This document shows positions 19,432-30,219 of a stretch of 64,000 bases of DNA, piece after piece; the stretch's first letter is position 1; every line of letters starts with the position of its first letter. The DNA is from Arthrobacter sp. MA-N2 (GTDB lineage Bacteria > Actinomycetota > Actinomycetes > Actinomycetales > Micrococcaceae), in NCBI RefSeq assembly GCF_000517125.1, contig NZ_KI912155.1:889179-953178 (forward strand), in the 5' to 3' direction. A program made the position numbers and the translations under genes. Below the pieces are notes generated by a model. The model was not told the DNA's origin and did no database searches. It was given only the letters and a program-made list of their open reading frames with translations.

Positions 19432-19854
19432 GTGCAAATCTCCTTAGTGCGGCGGTGTTCCGGACGCTGCCACCCAAGGCTGCATCGGTGTTTTCCGTGC
19501 CCGGCTGGGGGCTGGTTTTCGCGTCTCGAGACCTCTTCAGCCTATGTCACCCGCCTGACAGTCCACTAGTTGGCAGCTGCGTGGCGGCCGGGACGCAGAG
19601 TCTCAATTTCTCCATGTGACGGAGAACCCAAGAGCCACCGGCGCCGTTCGGCGCGAATCAACCGCCCTTCGCGGTCCAAAATGTGACCGCAGGCACTTGT
19701 TCTCAACGCAAAACGCTAAGGTGGGTTCCGGTAAAGCTCATTGCGGAACCTATGAGGCGCCGCGGCCCAATGTCGTGCATTATTCGCGCATTGGGCAGGG
19801 CGGTCCCGCCACCGGACCCCCGAGCAGCAGAGATCGATGAATGATGAGGTTCAC
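19432..19854. other. Divergent intergenic region before acs
   Basis: About 420 bp with no convincing gene. It must hold the promoters of the minus-strand membrane protein and of acs. I see no perfect sigma-70 promoter; TTGTTC followed by TAAGGT-like sequence around 19697-19725 is a weak candidate for acs. No long inverted repeat. Confidence 0.4.
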
Positions 19855-21900
<2,046 letters not shown>

Positions 21901-21923
21901 GCTCCGGGCCCGGCAAGCACAAA

Positions 21924-21955
21924 GGTGGCGGTTCTCTTCCCGGAGGACCGCCACC
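21924..21955 (+). terminator. Rho-independent-like hairpin after acs
   Basis: Arms GGTGGCGGT and ACCGCCACC (9 bp) separated by 14 bases, 24 bp after the acs stop, followed by a weak T tract (GTCTTTGTT). Confidence 0.6.
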
Positions 21956-22097
21956 CGCGTCTTTGTTGGTCCTCAACGGCAAAACGCTGTCCTTGGATTC
22001 CTTCAGTTATGACGGGATCAAGGGCCCGTTCGAGGCTGCCCCGCCGGCTAAAGCACCATACAAAGGCCAACGGTGTCCCGCCAATGCGCCGTTCCCC

Positions 22098-23762
22098 CTA
22101 TTCAGTGGGCGGCCGGCCCGTGGACAGTCCTGCAATGACGGGCTGAAGATACTTCTCATTCAGCCACTCGTAGGTGTTCCGGTTCTGCAGTCGAATGAGC
22201 GCAGTCCCGGACGAAGGGAGCGAGTTGGAAGCCTCGCTTTCCAAGGGGATTACTTCTGCGAGCAGCTGGGCGCCCGGGAGCGTGAATGGCGCTATCGCGT
22301 TCAGGGGTACCGTTCTCGTGGAGACTTTCGTTTCCCTCACCTTCAGCGATCCGATCTTCCGCGTGTTTATGAGACCGGATCCATAAACGTCAACTACCTG
22401 CCCGGCATCGAGATGAGGGACTGATGAATTTGCCTCGAAGACGACGCCGGTGCCTCCCGCATCGTTGACGAAACCTGCCTCAATAGCGGCAGGTATCTGT
22501 ATGTAGGCCCCGGACACGGCAACGCCGGTTAGAAGCAAAACGGACACCGCCAGGATTCGTTTTCTTGACCCCGGCCGGTCCCAGCCTTCCCTAACGATGC
22601 TGAGGTATCCGGCAGCTACGCGTGCGGCGACGAGGGCGACGACGAGCAGTGCTGTTCCGGCTCCCCAGATGCCGAACCTGGCAATCACGTCAAGCCAGAG
22701 CGACAAGACGGTGACGATCAGGTACGCCGGGAAAAGCATGCAAAGCAGACCATAAATCTTAAACCTTCGAAGCGGAGGTAGTTCATCTTTCGAGGAATGG
22801 CCAAAGAGCACTCTGGAGATAAGACGGCGGGCGTCCCGCAGTGCTTTGTCGCGTAAGTGGCTGATGTCAAGGTAGGACATCAGTGCGATGTAGCCGTCAA
22901 GCTTGACGAAGGGGATCAGATTGATGACCTCTGAGGTGTACCCCAAGACGGCGTAAACGAGCAGACCGGCTTTGACTTCGGGGACGCTCGCCGCAAGGGA
23001 AAAGAGGCTGGCGGTTCCCGCAAGGACGCCCTGGGTGACGATACCGGCCAAGGCGATGGACACCCTTTTCCATTTCGAATCCAGTCGCCAGCCATCAGAA
23101 ACGTCACAGAAGAATGCGGGGGTGAGGTAAAAAAGCATGAACCCGATCTGGCGGGGTTTCCCGCCGAAGGCTGCAAGGGTTGCACCGTGTCCCATCTCGT
23201 GGAGCATTGTGGAGAGCATCATCGCCGACGCAACCGCCAAGTACGTGGAGAGTGGCAGCGGTGTTGTCAAAGCCGCCCAAACGTCCCCGGCGGAGACGGC
23301 AAGGATCGTCGCTCCTAAAAGGATGATGAGGCCGTAAACAACAAGCAATGGGGTCGAGACGAGCCATTCCAGGGTGCGTCTGATGCGGTGCAGGAAGGGG
23401 GCCGGGCTGAAGAACCCGATCTGCAACGTCAGTGGCGGAACGAAGCGAATCCGCGGTGGCTTCTTTCGTCCTTGCGTTCCGTCCTCGATAAGTCCTTTGG
23501 CAGCGAAGGATTCGAGTGCCTGGTCGACGGCTTCGGAGGTCCATCGGCGCCCGGTCTGCTGCGTCAGCTGCGCCGGAAGCTCCTGCCGCGTCCGAATACC
23601 GTCAAGAAAGTTCAGCAACGCCGCGATATCGGCTGAAATCCGGAAGATTCGCCCACTGGGATCGGCGACGGTCCATTCTTGTCCTGACGCTTCTATTTCC
23701 AGGCCCTTTCGCAAGCGCGGAGCAAGGGTGCCAGAAGCTGCAGTGGGCTGAGTGTCTGCCAA
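22098..23762 (-). CDS. mpaP: Daptide-cluster intramembrane zinc metalloprotease
   Basis: 554 residues. Residues 15-85 look like a PqqD/RRE-type winged helix (GRIFRISADIAALLNFLDG). A polytopic M50/site-2-protease core follows, with zinc motif HEMGHG (about 208) and the second metal motif NLIPFVKLDGY (about 295), then several more membrane helices and a C-terminal extracytoplasmic beta domain. In daptide clusters this protease is proposed to remove the leader peptide and help export. The start is a TTG directly after the preceding small gene; an internal start cannot be excluded. Terminal gene of the operon. Confidence 0.85.
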   Translation of the reverse strand: MADTQPTAASGTLAPRLRKGLEIEASGQEWTVADPSGRIFRISADIAALLNFLDGIRTRQELPAQLTQQTGRRWTSEAVDQALESFAAKGLIEDGTQGRKKPPRIRFVPPLTLQIGFFSPAPFLHRIRRTLEWLVSTPLLVVYGLIILLGATILAVSAGDVWAALTTPLPLSTYLAVASAMMLSTMLHEMGHGATLAAFGGKPRQIGFMLFYLTPAFFCDVSDGWRLDSKWKRVSIALAGIVTQGVLAGTASLFSLAASVPEVKAGLLVYAVLGYTSEVINLIPFVKLDGYIALMSYLDISHLRDKALRDARRLISRVLFGHSSKDELPPLRRFKIYGLLCMLFPAYLIVTVLSLWLDVIARFGIWGAGTALLVVALVAARVAAGYLSIVREGWDRPGSRKRILAVSVLLLTGVAVSGAYIQIPAAIEAGFVNDAGGTGVVFEANSSVPHLDAGQVVDVYGSGLINTRKIGSLKVRETKVSTRTVPLNAIAPFTLPGAQLLAEVIPLESEASNSLPSSGTALIRLQNRNTYEWLNEKYLQPVIAGLSTGRPPTE

Positions 23763-23763
23763 T

Positions 23764-23963
23764 CTATGTGAGGCCTTTCTTCATTGTCACGAAGTGCCCG
23801 CCTGGGCGGAGGGTGAGAAGCCAAACGACGAGCGCGATGCCAGCGGGCGGCACCTCAAGGAGGCCCGCGACGCCCCCTCGACTGAGAACCAGAGGTCCTT
23901 TACTACATCGCTGCTGCCAAGGCCTTTGGAAAAGTCGGCGAATTGCATCATGTTGACCACCAT
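23764..23963 (-). pseudogene. Small membrane-protein gene of the daptide cluster, frame-disrupted
   Basis: An ATG with a strong AAAGGGGG ribosome site begins MVVNMMQFADFSKGLGSSD and runs in frame to a stop at 23787, but after about 30 residues it loses protein-like character. In the next frame the same stretch reads GVAGLLEVPPAGIALVVWLL, a good membrane helix, and ends TMKKGLT one base before the protease start. Adding one base in the five-C tract (plus strand) at 23873-23877 would join both halves into a 66-residue membrane protein. Either a real frameshift or a sequencing error. Function unknown. Confidence 0.55.
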
Positions 23964-24099
23964 GAGAGAGTCCCCCTTTCGGTTTGGCAGGCTCATCCCT
24001 GGACGGCCGGATGGCGCGGACGAGGTAGGGCAAGACAACTGAGCTGCCCCACCTCGCCCTTGCTTAGGCTTGAAACCCGTACTTAGGCTTCAGATCAGA

Positions 24100-24270
24100 T
24101 CAGGTCAGGACAAGGACGGCCGCCCCAACGAGGCTTATTCCGGCGCCTACTCCCGAAACGAATCCGGCCGCGGTGTTCCAGAATTCGGGAGCTTCGAGCT
24201 GTTCCAGCTCGTCGATCGCCAGGTCCGGTGAGACAGTTGGAGCATCCATCAGTTCAACCATGTTCGACAT
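24100..24270 (-). CDS. mpaA: Daptide-type precursor peptide 2
   Basis: 56 residues beginning MSNMVELMDAP. The leader contains LAIDELEQLEAPEFW, matching precursor 1 (IAELETMEAPDIW). The C-terminal part is a hydrophobic, Gly/Ala-rich helix ending in VLVLT with a terminal Thr. In daptides the terminal Thr is oxidatively decarboxylated, transaminated and N-methylated to a dimethylated diamine. The start could also be the ATG at codon 4; the ribosome site is weak. Lies between precursor 1 and the protease. Confidence 0.85.
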   Translation of the reverse strand: MSNMVELMDAPTVSPDLAIDELEQLEAPEFWNTAAGFVSGVGAGISLVGAAVLVLT

Positions 24271-24322
24271 CCGTTTCTGTATTTGTTCTTCCGTTGATGA
24301 GATCAGTGCAGTGATTCGTCGA

Positions 24323-24463
24323 TTAGGTCAGGGCAACAATGGCTGCCGCAACGCCGATCGCTGAAATAGTCGAAGCGATGCCGGCGGTGAATCCGGCCCA
24401 GATATCGGGAGCTTCCATCGTCTCCAGCTCTGCGATATTCAGATCCAGGTTAGTCATGTCCAT
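24323..24463 (-). CDS. mpaA: Daptide-type precursor peptide 1
   Basis: 46 residues beginning MDMTNLDLN, with a near-perfect AAAGGAGG ribosome site 6 bp before the ATG. Leader motif IAELETMEAPDIW; core is a hydrophobic helix (AGFTAGIASTISAIGVAAA) ending IVALT with the obligatory C-terminal Thr. The strong translation signal fits a precursor made in excess over its enzymes. 55 bp after the dehydrogenase gene. Confidence 0.88.
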   Translation of the reverse strand: MDMTNLDLNIAELETMEAPDIWAGFTAGIASTISAIGVAAAIVALT

Positions 24464-24518
24464 GTTTTTCCTCCTTTCGATGGGTCTCGCGGGTCGCGCC
24501 GGTTGCGCGTCCCCCGCT

Positions 24519-25721
24519 TTATTCGCGCACGGCACCGACGGCTTCCGTGAGGAAGGCCTCGGTGTCCGCTGAAGTCAAGCCCTGCATCGTCGGAAGGCCG
24601 CCTCCCCAGGCGCGCGAAATCTGTTGGGAAATGCGATGAATGTCTTGAGTGCCAATGGACAAGGACCTGGTGAGGTCCCATCGCGACAGAGCATTTTCCA
24701 GGGCTGCGGTTGGACCTGCAGCCGGGCTCACATTGGTATGTGGGAGTGCATGACCGACGTCCGATAAGCGGGCGGCGAATCCGAACCGTTTGTCTCCGGA
24801 CTCCACTCGGCGCCAGTATGCCGGCAATATCGCCGCAACCGCTTCCATCTTCGACAGCCCTACCGCCGTGGAGAGCTCCGTCGCAATGATCCAGGGGAGC
24901 GTGCCATAGGAATTGCGGCCAAGGCTGGCCCACCCGGTCTGCGAAAAGGAACTCAGCTCGGCTACTTCCTGACGCACCTCGGCCGCGCGGATGCCGGGGC
25001 TGCCCTGCAATCGTAGATGTTGCACCTCGTCTGCGGCCTGTGCCAGTGCCCGTATGGTGGCTAAGGCAAGTGTGTCCGAGGATCGCCTCGGCGTGCCGGT
25101 CAGGACAAACGGGGTGGCAAGCCGGAAAATGGCCTCAAATGTGCCGGACAGCACCAAATGCATGGGGAGCGATGCAGTCAATCCGGAGTTCAGAAGGACG
25201 GCATCCGCCCGGAGCTGACGGCCGGAAACCAGCCGCTTCCGCGATCCGTCGGAGATGCAGGCGTTCATTCCCGACTCTGAGCCGGTGCCCAGCGTTGTGG
25301 GCACCAAACCGAGGGCGGACCTCGGAACAGGTTCGTCTCGGAGCATCAGGTGACCGGCACGTGTCCGGGACATGAGGGTGAGGCGGTGGCCTGGGTCCCA
25401 GAACGGCGGCAACAGCTTGGCTGTGTCCATTGCAGCCCCGCCACCTATGCCCAGCACAACATCCACCGGACCGGAGCTCTCAGCTGTCGAAAGCAGAGCG
25501 GCTTCATCCGCCGCGGGGCCAACGCACAGCAAATCGGCTGTCCCCCGCAGCAAGTCTAGAAACCGTAGTCCGTCGGGGGACCGGGTGACGGCGGCGTCAA
25601 CAACAGCCAGCACCGGACGACGCGGGCGGGCTCGGGTCGCGTCGCCCAGCCAATTGACGAAATCCGCGGGGGCAGTGAACACCGACGGCCCTGATCGCAC
25701 GGTGCGCACGGTGCTAATCAT
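24519..25721 (-). CDS. mpaC: Daptide-type dehydrogenase, iron-alcohol-dehydrogenase fold
   Basis: 400 residues with the fold of group III alcohol dehydrogenases: NAD(P)-binding GIGGGAAMDTAKLL (about residue 90) and TLGTGSESG (about 145). In daptide pathways this enzyme oxidises the precursor's C-terminal Thr with loss of CO2, giving a ketone. By eye the usual metal ligands are not conserved: the D-A-x-x-H segment reads TFEAIFR and the following HG position reads LSKMEA. It overlaps the aminotransferase gene by 8 bp (ATGATTAG), so translation is coupled. Confidence 0.82.
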   Translation of the reverse strand: MISTVRTVRSGPSVFTAPADFVNWLGDATRARPRRPVLAVVDAAVTRSPDGLRFLDLLRGTADLLCVGPAADEAALLSTAESSGPVDVVLGIGGGAAMDTAKLLPPFWDPGHRLTLMSRTRAGHLMLRDEPVPRSALGLVPTTLGTGSESGMNACISDGSRKRLVSGRQLRADAVLLNSGLTASLPMHLVLSGTFEAIFRLATPFVLTGTPRRSSDTLALATIRALAQAADEVQHLRLQGSPGIRAAEVRQEVAELSSFSQTGWASLGRNSYGTLPWIIATELSTAVGLSKMEAVAAILPAYWRRVESGDKRFGFAARLSDVGHALPHTNVSPAAGPTAALENALSRWDLTRSLSIGTQDIHRISQQISRAWGGGLPTMQGLTSADTEAFLTEAVGAVRE

Positions 25722-27015
25722 GACTTACGCCTACCGCAGCGAATTCGGATAGGCCGCCAGCAATTGATTCGAAGAGCTCTCTGACCTCAACCTCTGAATA
25801 GGTCAGAGACGGGATCAGTTGGATGCCCCCCGGCCCGGGGTAGACGCTCGCTCCGGCCCTCCGGATGCTTTGGAGCAGGAAAGAAGTTTCCTTCCCCGTG
25901 ATCGGTACCCCCTCTGCACCGATCACTTCCAGAGCCCGGAAACATCCTTGGCCCCGATGCGCGGTGACAGACCTGTTTGAGGCAGTCAGAGCATTGAGCG
26001 CGGAATCGAGTTGCCTGGCGACTCTCACACCGTTTTCGAGAGCGTCCAAACGCATGAATTCGGACAAGGTCGCGAGGATCGCCGCTGCCGTTGCTGGTGT
26101 TCCTGCTTGGGTCTCGCCATGGGTGAACACGCTTCCGGAAGCCACAAACAGCTCGGCGATGTCCGCAGACGTCAGTACCGCGGCGGCGGCGCACGAGCCG
26201 TTTGTGAGTCCTTTTGATGTGATCAGGACGTCGGGTCCCTGGGACCATCTTGTGGAGGCGAACATCGGACCGGTTCGTCCGAACCCCGTGGCAACCTCGT
26301 CCGCAACAATGATGAACCCGTACTTTTCCCGGAAACGGAACAGCTCATCGAGGAAATCGGTCGGCACGGGATACGCCCCGGTCCCCAACACAGGCTCGAC
26401 AACGACCGCCGCGATACGGTTGCCTTGCAGGGCCATGAGTTCCGAGAGTTCATCTCCGGATTCGCATCCGACATGGCGAATCAGTTTTTGGTCGACGCCA
26501 TAAATGCGTTGCCCAAGATCTTCGCCTGTCAGCGAGAAACTGCCGTAGGTCAGGCCGTGATAGCTGCCCCGTAAAGCCACAATCAATTGCTTTTCGGGAA
26601 ACTGTCGGAGGATCTGAGTCTGCCTGACCAGTTTCATGACCAAGTCATTGGCAGCGCTCCCGGAAGTTGAGTAGATAACACGGGCGAAGAGGTCCTCGCC
26701 TGCTGCACCCAACAGCGCAGCCGCCGCCTCTTCGGCGTGCGCGTTCCATTGCCTGAACAACGTCGAGTATGAACACTCCAGGAGCGCCCCGTGAACTGCT
26801 TCAGCAATCGCAGGGTTGCCGTAGCCCAGATTTACGTTCCATAGGCCGCTTGTTGCGCAGAGCACGTCGTCACCGTTACCGAAACGGATCCTGTGCCCGA
26901 AAGCAGACACTACTCCCGAGGAAGGGAGGTTGGTTTCCGTCAGCGGCTGGAGCGAAGTCCAGACCGCGCTAGGCAGGGTGTCCGACTTCCAGGATGACGA
27001 TCTCGTGGGCTGCAC
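25714..27015 (-). CDS. mpaD: Daptide-type aminotransferase, PLP fold class III
   Basis: About 433 residues. Class III aminotransferase marks: GLWNVNLGYGNPAIAEAV (about 57), STSGSAANDLVMKLVRQ (about 118), cofactor Asp in IVADEVATGFGRTG (about 240), and the Schiff-base Lys in VLITSKGLTNG (about 272). In daptide biosynthesis it transaminates the C-terminal ketone produced by the dehydrogenase. GTG start, inferred; it overlaps the methyltransferase gene by 47 bp, so the true start may be a little downstream. Confidence 0.88.
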   Translation of the reverse strand: MQPTRSSSWKSDTLPSAVWTSLQPLTETNLPSSGVVSAFGHRIRFGNGDDVLCATSGLWNVNLGYGNPAIAEAVHGALLECSYSTLFRQWNAHAEEAAAALLGAAGEDLFARVIYSTSGSAANDLVMKLVRQTQILRQFPEKQLIVALRGSYHGLTYGSFSLTGEDLGQRIYGVDQKLIRHVGCESGDELSELMALQGNRIAAVVVEPVLGTGAYPVPTDFLDELFRFREKYGFIIVADEVATGFGRTGPMFASTRWSQGPDVLITSKGLTNGSCAAAAVLTSADIAELFVASGSVFTHGETQAGTPATAAAILATLSEFMRLDALENGVRVARQLDSALNALTASNRSVTAHRGQGCFRALEVIGAEGVPITGKETSFLLQSIRRAGASVYPGPGGIQLIPSLTYSEVEVRELFESIAGGLSEFAAVGVSHD

Positions 27016-27790
27016 CTGGTGTCTTCACCGGGTGGGTTCTGATGACTTCCAGTTCATTTGCCTGGAGCTCTGTCATCAATTGATCCGGCGGCAGGACCCG
27101 GACGGCGGTGGTAAAGACGTCCACGGGGGCACCCGGAGTGATTACTTCCGGGATCAGGGTGATCGCACGGATGCTTCGATCGGCCGCTATGTATTCATGG
27201 AGGCAGTAGGCGGTTCCAGCGGAATCGAGGACCTGTTGCAGATTCTCGATGGGAGTCCCTGGGGTGGCAAGATCGGTGTCCCCTTCCGCCACTGTGGTCG
27301 AGAGGAAGAAGCGACCGTCGGCAGACAACACCGATCCCATGTGGCGGAATAGCCTGCCTCTTGCGGTCGAATCAAGGAGCGACACGGTGACACAACCGAA
27401 GATGACGGTGTTGAACCGGCGTCCGGGATCGAAGTCGCAAATGTCACCTTCGATCATTGTGAGATTGCCCCGCAGATGCGCATGGCTTGAATCCAGCCGG
27501 TCCGACAAGATGGCTAGCATCGAGGGGGAGAGGTCGACGGCGGTCACCTGCCTCCCCAGGGCGAGGAGAGCCAGCGTAAAACGTCCGGCCCCGCAGGCCA
27601 ATTCAAGGATCGGCCCGGTAGTTTGGCGGGCGATTGCGATCATCTCCCGAAGCTCATGGCCGTCCTGGAGTGCGATCGCATCATAAAGCTTTGCCCCGAG
27701 GGGAGAATAGATGTCGTGAACAATAACGTCGGGAACGTTCTTCAAGGCAACGCGGGCACGGCCGTTGATGGCCTCAGGGAGCGCTTCCAT
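26969..27790 (-). CDS. mpaM: Daptide-type N-methyltransferase
   Basis: 273 residues, class I SAM methyltransferase: motif I GPILELACGAGRFTLALLAL (about 65), acidic motif TAVDLSPSMLAIL, then MIEGDICDFDPG and TVIFGCVTVSLLD. In the daptide pathway it dimethylates the newly formed C-terminal amine. The ATG overlaps the stop of the recognition protein by one base (TAATG). Assigned to the pathway by context. Confidence 0.85.
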   Translation of the reverse strand: MEALPEAINGRARVALKNVPDVIVHDIYSPLGAKLYDAIALQDGHELREMIAIARQTTGPILELACGAGRFTLALLALGRQVTAVDLSPSMLAILSDRLDSSHAHLRGNLTMIEGDICDFDPGRRFNTVIFGCVTVSLLDSTARGRLFRHMGSVLSADGRFFLSTTVAEGDTDLATPGTPIENLQQVLDSAGTAYCLHEYIAADRSIRAITLIPEVITPGAPVDVFTTAVRVLPPDQLMTELQANELEVIRTHPVKTPGAAHEIVILEVGHPA

Positions 27791-28812
27791 TAGAGCCCCA
27801 CAGGTTCGACAAAGCCATCCCGGATGCCTTTGTCGCTGAACGATTCCTCGATCTGCCGTATAGAAGCCGCCGCCAACGATTCCGAACAGCCGAGGATTCG
27901 TGCCGCCGTTTCAGATACATCCGAACCCACCGTAAGCATTATGTCGGCGAGCTTGGCGGCATCAGAACCCAGACTGTACGTCCTCGATGAGGCGGTGTCG
28001 TGCAAATGAGCCACGCCCCCGTTGAAGAGGAGCAGCAACCGTGAGGTCTGACGTTTGTCACCAAGCCCGTCCAGCTCTTCGACAAGATGTCCGCCGAAAC
28101 CGGATACCCGCATCCCCTGAAAGCCCCGGACCTGGGCATGTCGGAGAGCATCTGCCGCCGACAGGTAGCGGCTGATCCAAGGCCGGCCGGAGACCTCCGG
28201 GCGTTGCCGAACTTCAGTCATCCTAGCCGCCCAGCGTTCGGACCAGTTCGGATTGGGCTCTTCCAGATTCCCTAAAGGGAGGCCCGCAGGCGAGGTGAAC
28301 ACTTCCCCGGAGCTGGCGATAAAGGCATTACTGACCACCGCAGTATCTGGAACGAAACCCAGAGTTGGCATGTCACCCAAAAGGGATTTGGGGTGGCATA
28401 ATGCGAGCGGGAACTTCCCGGACGAGTGTGCTGTGTCTGCATCACGGATGAACGCTGCTCTATCGACATCATTGTCCGCACGCAGAATCGTCGGACCACC
28501 AATGGGAACAAACTCGGAAACAGCGTAGGACTGCTGCTGGACGTAAAAGTCCTCACCGATTATAATGTCAGCGTCCGGGTCCTTGAAGTCGCCGAGGTAA
28601 TGGAATTGCTGCCATCGAGGTACAGTCGGAGGAGGCCGATTCCCTTGCGGTGCGAAAAGCACCACATCCTGCGCCTTTAAATCGTGGTCGGCCAGCTTGC
28701 CGATCAGCGCTGAATCTTCCGAGACCATGACGAGTTCAGATGCTTTTGACGCATCCGCACCCCGGGCCCATGACATTATTTTGACGGCTATTGACCGTGT
28801 GTCCCCATTCAC
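27790..28812 (-). CDS. mpaB: Daptide-type RiPP recognition protein
   Basis: 340 residues, first gene of the cluster. No catalytic motif is visible. The C-terminal 90 residues (SRTYSLGSDAAKLADIML through SLAAASIRQIEESF) have the strand-helix pattern of PqqD-like RiPP recognition elements that bind leader peptides. In daptide pathways such a protein is needed with the dehydrogenase. GTG start; a more distal ATG at MSWARGAD is possible. Without the neighbours this gene would be unclassifiable, so the call rests largely on context. Confidence 0.75.
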   Translation of the reverse strand: MNGDTRSIAVKIMSWARGADASKASELVMVSEDSALIGKLADHDLKAQDVVLFAPQGNRPPPTVPRWQQFHYLGDFKDPDADIIIGEDFYVQQQSYAVSEFVPIGGPTILRADNDVDRAAFIRDADTAHSSGKFPLALCHPKSLLGDMPTLGFVPDTAVVSNAFIASSGEVFTSPAGLPLGNLEEPNPNWSERWAARMTEVRQRPEVSGRPWISRYLSAADALRHAQVRGFQGMRVSGFGGHLVEELDGLGDKRQTSRLLLLFNGGVAHLHDTASSRTYSLGSDAAKLADIMLTVGSDVSETAARILGCSESLAAASIRQIEESFSDKGIRDGFVEPVGL

Positions 28813-28868
28813 AGACCCGAAGCTAACAAGCTTTCGAGGGCAAAGCCAGAGCTAACTGCCCGGGCGCA

Positions 28869-28898
28869 GCTAAACATCCGATGTCTTCTGAGCGTCAA
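28869..28898 (-). promoter_or_regulatory. Possible promoter of the daptide operon
   Basis: On the minus strand TTGACG is followed after 18 bases by TTTAGC, 57 bp before the first gene. Moderate match only. It lies between the operon and the insertion sequence, so the element has not separated it from the genes. Confidence 0.3.
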
Positions 28899-28927
28899 CG
28901 ATAAGTCGACGTTTGTCGAGAAGGCCT

Positions 28928-28988
28928 GTTGCCTCACGTCAATACCTCCGGGAAGGTTGATTCGTTGCCTCATGTGAAAACCTCCGGC
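28928..28988 (+). repeat. Left IS end: two direct copies of a ~24-bp unit
   Basis: Copies at 28928-28952 (GTTGCCTCACGTCAATACCT...) and 28964-28988 (GTTGCCTCATGTGAAAACCT...). The outer copy contains the stop codon of the transposase gene. Confidence 0.75.
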
Positions 28989-30192
28989 TGGTGTGGTTCC
29001 ATCGTTCGTTCACAGCGGGTTTGATCGGTGCCGGTTGTTTGGCGGTGGCGATGGCTTCAAGCCGGCCGGTGAGGGCCAGTATCTGCCGTGAGAGCGCGGC
29101 CGGCCTGATCTTCTTGTATTGGGCGTTCATGCGGATCACGGGCATCCGTGCCACGGCGGGGTCTGCTACGGCGCGCCTGTGCGGGGTCGTCGCCCGGTCG
29201 TGGGTTTTGCTGACCTTGGCTCCGTGGCGGACCTTGGCGATGAGCTTTTGCTGGGGCAGCAGGTAGTTGGTGAAAATCCGGTCCAGCTCCCAGATCTCGT
29301 TGAGGAGCTCCAGTTCCGCGGCGGTGTCATAGCGCAGGTAGCCGACAAGCTCACGGACCCTGGACCAGTTCTTCTGTTCGACGTGGGCGCCGTCGTTCTT
29401 GTTGCTCGGGCGGGACCGGGTGAAGGTGATGCGGTGCTCGAGGCAGAACTCGAAGAGTTCGTTGTTGATGAACTCACTGCCGTTGTCCGAATCGATGCCG
29501 ATGACGGGAAAAGGGAAGACCGCCAGGACGTGCCGCAGGGCCGCGAAGACGTGCTTCTGTGCCTTGTTCGGCACGGACCGGTTCACCGTCCACCCGGTAG
29601 CGATATCGGTGACCGTGAGGGTGAAGCAGTACTGCCCGGACGCGGCGCCGCCCTCGTGGCCGACCAGATCGATCTCGACGAAACCCGGCACAGCGTTGTC
29701 CCACTGGGCCCAGGTGCGGATCGGGATCTGGGACTTCAGCAAAGATCCGGGCTTGGTATGGGACCGGCCATGCGGCAGGAGCTTCGCCCGCTGACCGGCC
29801 AGCCGCCGGTCAATGGTCGCCGCACTCATGCGGGCGAGCATCGCTGCCTGCCCGTCGGTAATGTCCAGGACCTTCTCTGCCCGCAGCATCGGCACGAGAT
29901 CCGGCAGCATGGGGGCCAGCAGCTTGCCCGCAGGGCCCCGTAGCACCGCCCAGCACAGCACGAGACCGTCCTGCAGGTCGGCCCCATACACCGGGGCGCG
30001 TCCCGGCCTGACGGGCCGTGGCCGCGGCGGATCGAGCGCATGCCGCAAAACCGCCCGCGCATGGTCCCGGTGCCAGCCGGTCAGCTCGACAAGCTCATCC
30101 AGGATCCGCCCCTTCCTGGCCCGGTCACCGGCCCGGTAGGACTCGGCCAGGTGCTTCGTCACGGCTTTGCGTTCACCCATCGTCAATCCCAT
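28939..30192 (-). CDS. IS transposase with rve-type DDE integrase core
   Basis: 417 residues. N-terminal helix-turn-helix (about 10-55, KGRILDELVELTGWHRDHA). The catalytic core has D in FVEIDLVGHEG (about 172), D in IGIDSDNGSEFIN (about 235) and E in NDGAHVEQKNWSRVRE (about 271), giving an intact DDE triad. The architecture resembles IS481-like/ISNCY (IS1202-like) elements; the family name is not certain. The reading frame is intact, so the element may be active. Confidence 0.88.
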   Translation of the reverse strand: MGLTMGERKAVTKHLAESYRAGDRARKGRILDELVELTGWHRDHARAVLRHALDPPRPRPVRPGRAPVYGADLQDGLVLCWAVLRGPAGKLLAPMLPDLVPMLRAEKVLDITDGQAAMLARMSAATIDRRLAGQRAKLLPHGRSHTKPGSLLKSQIPIRTWAQWDNAVPGFVEIDLVGHEGGAASGQYCFTLTVTDIATGWTVNRSVPNKAQKHVFAALRHVLAVFPFPVIGIDSDNGSEFINNELFEFCLEHRITFTRSRPSNKNDGAHVEQKNWSRVRELVGYLRYDTAAELELLNEIWELDRIFTNYLLPQQKLIAKVRHGAKVSKTHDRATTPHRRAVADPAVARMPVIRMNAQYKKIRPAALSRQILALTGRLEAIATAKQPAPIKPAVNERWNHTSRRFSHEATNQPSRRY

Positions 30193-30219
30193 CCCTCAAG
30201 GATCTCCGCGGCCACCCTT

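Noticed and set aside
21963..22424. Plus-strand open frame after acs (starts MLVLNGKTLSLDSF)
   Set aside because: Mostly overlaps the C-terminus of the metalloprotease on the other strand; only the first 45 codons are free and no ribosome site or family is evident.
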